From Hamiltosporidium magnivora (lineage: Eukaryota > Microsporidia > Dubosqiidae), in contig PITI01000444.1 in the NCBI GenBank assembly GCA_004325065.1, positions 1 through 12,339 on the forward strand: a DNA stretch of 12,339 bases, read 5' to 3'. Below the pieces are notes generated by a model, which saw nothing but the letters and a program-made list of their open reading frames with translations, made no database searches and had not been told where the DNA came from. How positions within the stretch are numbered: position 1 is the stretch's first letter; the number at the start of each line of letters is the position of its first letter. Shown piece after piece: positions 8,261 through 12,339 of the stretch. A program made the translations under genes and the position numbers.

Positions 8261-10627
8261 ATGAAAATCATTTATAGAAATATATTTTTGATCTATATTA
8301 TATTAATTTTAAACAAATCTTTGCTATCATCTATACTCTGTAAAAAAGTAGTCTTATATTCGATTGAAACATACAATAATGATATTAAATATAATGAAAC
8401 CAATGAAAATTCCTGGTATGAATTTAAATTAGAAAATTGCAATTTACTAAAAATGTTTTCATCAGTATATCTTTTAGAAAATGGATATTTGAAATGTTGT
8501 TTAAGAAGTGGAGAATTGAAATATTTTGTACCGAAAAAATTAGAAATATCTGAATCTAGAAATATTATACTAGACTTTGCTTATATCGGAGATGATCAAG
8601 AGAACAGTTTAGCTCATAAATTTTTTTTGGGTCAAGTATCAGTTATATTTCTACAAAGATTTGCCAGATATATTACTATAAGCGATATATGTGTTACAAC
8701 TATATATTTACGTGAGTTTATAAATATATTAAGAGTACTAGAAATTTTGGGTCTTAAAAGAACAAAAAATAACAATTTATTTTTAACATATGTGTTAATT
8801 AATAGCTTCATGAAAGATACTTTTAATTTTAAATGTTTGAAATTATTTTTAAATTTTAAAGAATTTGACTTTAAATTGTCTGATTCAATTTCAGAATATT
8901 TATTTGGTATTTTTAGTAAGTTATTACTGTTGGAGAACAACCCAAATCATGTGTTCTTATTATGTAAAAGCAATGAATCAATGCAAGTCCAAAAAATTAT
9001 TTTATCCTATTCAGTCTATAACTATAGGAAAGAAAAGTTTTGTAAACAAAATTTTTTTATTGTTTCAAACGATACAGTTATGTGGCTTGAAAAAATTTTA
9101 AAATTAGCAGGGTCTATAGATTGCGTTTGCTTCTTCATTCAAACCTGTAAAATAGATTCTTTACACTTCAATCTCTTTTATAACAAACTAAGCATAAATA
9201 TATTAGATTTATTATGGCAACTTAAGCTTGAAAAACTAAAAAATCTTACCTTGGTAGTCAGATTCGATGAAAAAATTATTTTAAAGCTATTTATGAATTA
9301 CGGATATTTTAATATTTCAGAATGTATAACAATAATAAGCAACCTAAATTCAAAAGAGATTGATTTGATTCTAACACATTGTAAAAGCATAAAAAAATTG
9401 GCAATTGTAAGTGATGAAGCGTACTATGATATTATTCTTGAACTCCATAGATTCGCCTCAAATAATCCAAATATTTTTATAAAGTACAAATGCAAAAATT
9501 TTGTAATGAATTGTAATCAAAATGGTTTCTTTGCAGATACACCAGAAAATTTCAGTTTCATTGTTGGAAAATATAACGTAACATTGAGAAATTGTGATTC
9601 TTGTTATAAAACTTCATTAATTTTTTTTAGAAGAATTATGATTTGTTTGGAAAAAAATAAATCTCTTAATGGATGTAAATTTATATATTATAAAGCTTCA
9701 AACGTAAAGGATATTTGGATTTGTACAAAGCAAAATAATTTACAACTTAAAATCCATTCTAAATTGATAGAATATTTGGCTGATTTACCCGCTTTAGAAG
9801 CTATATTTTTTGAAAATATTTTATTTACTAAAAAAGTTATTCGGTTTGTTTTACAATCCAAAAAGATAATGTCATTAAAATTGAGGAATGTTCAAATATC
9901 TTCTGAAGTCTTTTCAAAATATAAAATATATAATTATGTTCTTCAAGGTTTGACGATAAAAAAATCGGATTTTATTTTTAATATTGATTTTCTAAGATTC
10001 TTATCAATGTTTAAAAATCTTTCATTTTTAAAAGTTTATATACAATATATTGATACATATTTAAGAAAAAAAATATATCAGTTCGTATCTAAAAAAGCAA
10101 ACAATAAATTTATACTGATCGTCTCTGCTTTAGATTATTTAAAAGTTACAACGTGTAAAAGTATTATAGGCGAATTTCCCATATTGTTTAGTTTATCTAA
10201 AATCTTTGATTTGAAAAAATTACGTGTGTTGATTATAGAAATTGTGTATTTTTCTGCAGAAGATTTAGAAGTAATTTTAAAATTGACCAATTTAACTGAT
10301 ATTCAAATTAATATTTATAGAAAAACAATGGACATAGATTTTGATAAACTTATTATTTGTATCAAAAATAACAAAATAGAAAAATTTTGGTTTACAGTTG
10401 TCGAGTTAAACAAAAATATAATTAAATTTTTGTATTTATTGAAAGATATAAAGCTTGGTATAACTATAGCCTTTAACAAAATTCAAATAGAAGATTTTAC
10501 TTCACCTATTACAATTGCATTTGTAAACCAATCCGTTGTTTCTTTCAATGTCAATAATAGTTTCGTTATCAAGGAAAAACTAAATTATTTTAAAGAAAAA
10601 GGTATTAGTATTTCAACTCGTGACTAA
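8261..10627 (+). CDS. Secreted LRR-like protein, 788 residues, BTB-like N-terminal region
   Basis: No enzymatic domain is recognised. Residues 7-26 (IFLIYIILILNKSLLSSILC) form a classic signal peptide after MKIIYRN, so the product likely enters the secretory pathway. Residues about 118-225 carry helices like the C-terminal half of a BTB/POZ fold and following BACK-like helices (VIFLQRFARYITI, then YLREFINILRVLEILGL), matching the same place in the minus-strand relative. From about 320 to 740 there are irregular leucine-rich units, clearest at LEKLKNLTLVVRF (323-335), LPALEAIFFENI with IMSLKLRNVQISSEVF (509-551), FKNLSFLKVYIQYI (584-597) and LKKLRVLIIEIVYFSAEDL (651-669). Several cysteines (CDSC at 445-448, CC at 79-80) would suit an extracytoplasmic protein. 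The frame is intact. The start is fixed by the signal peptide and the AAATTTT-GCCC element. A host-exposed lineage-specific role is an inference. Confidence 0.85.
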   Translation: MKIIYRNIFLIYIILILNKSLLSSILCKKVVLYSIETYNNDIKYNETNENSWYEFKLENCNLLKMFSSVYLLENGYLKCCLRSGELKYFVPKKLEISESRNIILDFAYIGDDQENSLAHKFFLGQVSVIFLQRFARYITISDICVTTIYLREFINILRVLEILGLKRTKNNNLFLTYVLINSFMKDTFNFKCLKLFLNFKEFDFKLSDSISEYLFGIFSKLLLLENNPNHVFLLCKSNESMQVQKIILSYSVYNYRKEKFCKQNFFIVSNDTVMWLEKILKLAGSIDCVCFFIQTCKIDSLHFNLFYNKLSINILDLLWQLKLEKLKNLTLVVRFDEKIILKLFMNYGYFNISECITIISNLNSKEIDLILTHCKSIKKLAIVSDEAYYDIILELHRFASNNPNIFIKYKCKNFVMNCNQNGFFADTPENFSFIVGKYNVTLRNCDSCYKTSLIFFRRIMICLEKNKSLNGCKFIYYKASNVKDIWICTKQNNLQLKIHSKLIEYLADLPALEAIFFENILFTKKVIRFVLQSKKIMSLKLRNVQISSEVFSKYKIYNYVLQGLTIKKSDFIFNIDFLRFLSMFKNLSFLKVYIQYIDTYLRKKIYQFVSKKANNKFILIVSALDYLKVTTCKSIIGEFPILFSLSKIFDLKKLRVLIIEIVYFSAEDLEVILKLTNLTDIQINIYRKTMDIDFDKLIICIKNNKIEKFWFTVVELNKNIIKFLYLLKDIKLGITIAFNKIQIEDFTSPITIAFVNQSVVSFNVNNSFVIKEKLNYFKEKGISISTRD

Positions 10628-10636
10628 TAATACTGA

Positions 10637-10642
10637 AATAAA
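10637..10642 (+). terminator. Possible polyadenylation signal
   Basis: AATAAA lies ten bases after the TAA stop of the 788-residue gene, where a short microsporidian 3' UTR would be expected to end. Chance occurrence is quite possible at this base composition. Confidence 0.35.
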
Positions 10643-10773
10643 GCTTAGCATCAATTTTATATAGTTCTATTAAAAAGCAAATATTTTTTTTTGTTAATAT
10701 ACTTTTTATTTAATTAAACACTGGGTCAAGAAATTTTTTCTGTTTTAAATAATTTCGTCCACCATTTTAATCA

Positions 10774-10947
10774 CTTCTTTATTTCTAAATCCGACTTTTC
10801 GTTTATATTCATTGTCAGTTCCTTCACTGTGGTTACACAATCCAAAATATATGGTTTAACATTTTTCTTATTTTGTGTGTTACCATCAGCTTCCTCGTTG
10901 TTTACTTGCCTCAAACGTGGGTTTTGGGTGTTTATGTATCTCGGCAC
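10774..10947 (-). pseudogene. 58-codon open tail of the LINE frame
   Basis: This open stretch follows a TAG (10948-10950) in the same frame as the rest of the LINE relic and ends at TGA 10771-10773. It begins VPRYINTQNPRLRQVNN and includes KPYILDCVTTVKELTMNI; it has no ATG at its left end. Continuity of frame suggests it is the extreme C-terminal part of the retrotransposon protein or an extension of it. I recognise no domain in it. Confidence 0.4.
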
Positions 10948-11343
10948 CTAAAATAACAGACAAGTACGCTTTTTGCAGCTCTCTGCGGATTTTGGTCTTG
11001 TCTCAAGTCCAGTTTGTTGATTAAATGAAAATATTTCGACTGTCTTCTTTAGTACTATGGATTGTATATATGCTTCTACATTCATGAGTATTTACAGTTT
11101 TTTAGGTGTAACTTGTGGTAATTTATCCCAATACCGTCACGGGTCAACACTACACTGATATATAAGACATAACTCATTTTCTAATAAGTCGTAACCCCTA
11201 AGCTTCTCATTTTCACTATTTGAAGAGAGTCTTGATATATGATTCCTACTTCGCAGAGTGTTACCATATTCTTCCTCTTGTTCCAAATAAATATATATCT
11301 TATTATCCGAATTTGATATCAGTTTTTATTCAGATATCCACTC

Positions 11344-11532
11344 TTATCTCTGCCTCTCGTTATTAAGAATTTCTTGAATTAATGACTTAAAACGATATCT
11401 ATTTAGAAGGAGTAAGTGTATACATACAACCACTTCATTATATCGCCTAGTATAAACATTACTCTGCATTTTTTTACATCTTGTTGCTAAGTGGTCTGCT
11501 GTTTTCCTAAAATAGTTGCATTGTTGACACAC
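11344..11532 (-). pseudogene. CCHC knuckle segment of the LINE relic
   Basis: The piece reads CQQCNYFRKTADHLATRC, then YTRRYNEVVVCIHLLLLNRY. Spacing C-x2-C-x8-H-x4-C is that of the zinc knuckle placed between reverse transcriptase and endonuclease in R2-type elements. It has no proper ATG; the frame is continuous upstream through several stop codons, including a TAG where the frame reads HVF-stop-SAKYVC. It is a fragment of a larger protein, not a small gene. Confidence 0.75.
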
Positions 11533-11655
11533 ATATTTTGCACTCTAGAATACATGTTTATCCTGGATTTAGCAGAACACCACTTCTCACGTAGTCTTAC
11601 ATTACCTTTATTTAATCATCTCGAGGAGGCAAGTAAACTCACCAACTCGTTATTT

Positions 11656-11994
11656 TTAGTCTAATAACTTTGAATTTAGTTTTTGGTCTTCAATCGTGTT
11701 ATATAGATTATCTAGTTTATTATGTTTCAATTTCTTCTTTGTGACTTCCTCTTCCAACCTATATTTTACTTTTAGAATGCCTTTTATTATTGCAGGGTGG
11801 TTTTGGTAGTATTCTCCACCCTTAGGAATGCTGCTCATCTAGTCGATATTTCTTTACTTTATTCCAAACAATCTAAGAGTTGCAAAAGTATATGTTGCTT
11901 CGATACTTAACCCTATGTAAATCTCTTCAAATTTATCTTCGTAAAGGTATAGATGTTCTTTACATCCTGGCCTTAGATGTTTAAAAATTATTAT
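11656..11994 (-). pseudogene. Thumb-like segment of the LINE relic
   Basis: Two open pieces in one frame, 11994-11857 and 11838-11659, are separated by TAA (11854-11856) and TAG (11839-11841). The first holds HLRPGCKEHLYLYEDKF and ATLRLFGIK; the second holds SSIPKGGEYYQNHPAI, GILKVKYRLEEEV and LDNLYNTIEDQKL. The spacing of an R/HLYL motif and a later YxLE motif before the CCHC knuckle matches the region after the palm in R4/Dong-like reverse transcriptases. The ATG at 11838 is internal by this reading, so a separate 60-residue gene is unlikely. Confidence 0.65.
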
Positions 11995-12339
11995 TTATTT
12001 AAAAATATCACATCTTTTTCAAAACAGTGGCAAGTGTTATATTTGTTTTTATGACATTAACGCAGTTCTAGGTTTAACATATATGACTGTTACCCCAACA
12101 CTCCATCGGTAACCCCTGCGATACCTACGTCCCAAAGCCTTTCATCTAAAAGGTGTGTAGAACCTAATTAATAGGCGAGGCAGTTGCCCGGAGTTCGTTA
12201 ATGTCCGTTGCATGGAGTGTGATCGAAGGCCGAAGCCCTCCCTGGGCTCCTCCGAGACTATGCAGCATTCCCACTTACTCTACACTTTCTGAACCCAATA
12301 AACTTCTATCTAAGATATATTTCAGAGATTTACATGGGG
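11975..12339 (-). repeat. Dispersed repeat, inverted copy 2 (cut by window edge)
   Basis: The reverse complement aligns along its whole length with about 2393-2750. Shared exact words include CTTCGATCACACTCCATGCAACG (23 bases, 12206-12228 here), CTTTGGGAC, ATGTTAAACCTAGAA and AACAAATATAA. It is GC-richer than the flanking DNA, as is copy 1. It meets the LINE relic at its inner edge. The repeat may continue beyond the window. Confidence 0.85.

Larger units (their letters stand above)
10720..11994 (-). mobile_element. Decayed LINE (RLE-type non-LTR retrotransposon), 3' half
   Basis: Read on the minus strand, one frame carries retrotransposon-like protein from 11994 to 10771 (about 408 codons) with more than a dozen stop codons. 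In order: PGCKEHLYLYEDKFEEIYIG followed by GILKVKYRLEEEV, like the RLYLPR...YLxxKYxLE region after the reverse transcriptase palm; a CCHC knuckle C-x2-C-x8-H-x4-C (11474-11529) followed by YTRRYNEVVVCIHLLL; then LCEVGIIYQDSLQIV, in another frame, like the PD...EV core of a restriction-like endonuclease; then GYDLLENELCLIYQC back in the main frame. This order (palm, knuckle, endonuclease) is that of R2/R4/Dong-type LINEs. The catalytic palm is not in the window; the relic seems truncated near 11975-11994 where it meets the dispersed repeat. It cannot be active. Confidence 0.8.

Noticed and set aside
8632..9101. Open frames on either strand (8632-8940 minus, 8865-9101 plus) inside the 788-residue gene
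   Set aside because: They overlap the intact long gene and show no motif of their own.
1..12339. CRISPR array, bacterial operon structure, Shine-Dalgarno sites
   Set aside because: No regularly spaced short direct repeats with unique spacers are present, and the gene content and start signals are eukaryotic.
1..12339. tRNA genes
   Set aside because: No stretch with a recognisable A box, B box and cloverleaf was found by reading both strands; a covariance-model scan could not be run.

Overview
The window looks like nuclear DNA from a compact, very AT-rich, intron-poor eukaryotic parasite, most likely a microsporidian. The evidence is: a eukaryotic Dus1-type tRNA-dihydrouridine synthase as the only housekeeping gene; two long, divergent, signal-peptide-bearing proteins with leucine-rich-repeat (LRR) character; uninterrupted ORFs with no intron needed; an AAATTTT/GCCC element directly before one start codon, as described for microsporidian genes; and a decayed LINE of the class with a C-terminal restriction-like endonuclease. 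The assignment is an inference; no rRNA or tRNA gene is present to confirm it.

Layout. 1-751: AT-rich, no gene seen. 752-1774 (+): intact Dus1-like gene. About 2010-2750: an island of higher GC; its right half is a dispersed repeat with a second, inverted copy at about 11975-12339. 2990-3260: degenerate tandem repeats. 3499-3837 (-): possible 112-residue one-membrane-segment protein. 4274-4452: 83-bp tandem repeat. 4531-6754 (-): secreted LRR-like gene with a broken 3' end (587 codons still open, then about 150 decayed codons). 6755-8260: gene-poor spacer with an unexplained GC-richer patch at about 7640-8060. 8261-10627 (+): intact 788-residue secreted LRR-like protein, a divergent paralog of the broken gene and head-to-head with it. 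10720-11994 (-): LINE relic with thumb-like region, CCHC knuckle and endonuclease remnant, full of stop codons. 11975-12339: second copy of the dispersed repeat, cut by the window edge.

How it fits together. Dus1 is a conserved tRNA-modification gene with no evident link to its neighbours. The rest looks like a fast-evolving accessory region: a pair of exported LRR-like paralogs, one intact and one decaying, set among dead mobile-element sequence and local tandem repeats. The paralogs may be host-facing proteins of an expanded lineage-specific family; that role is inferred from signal peptides, divergence and setting, not from any recognised catalytic motif.
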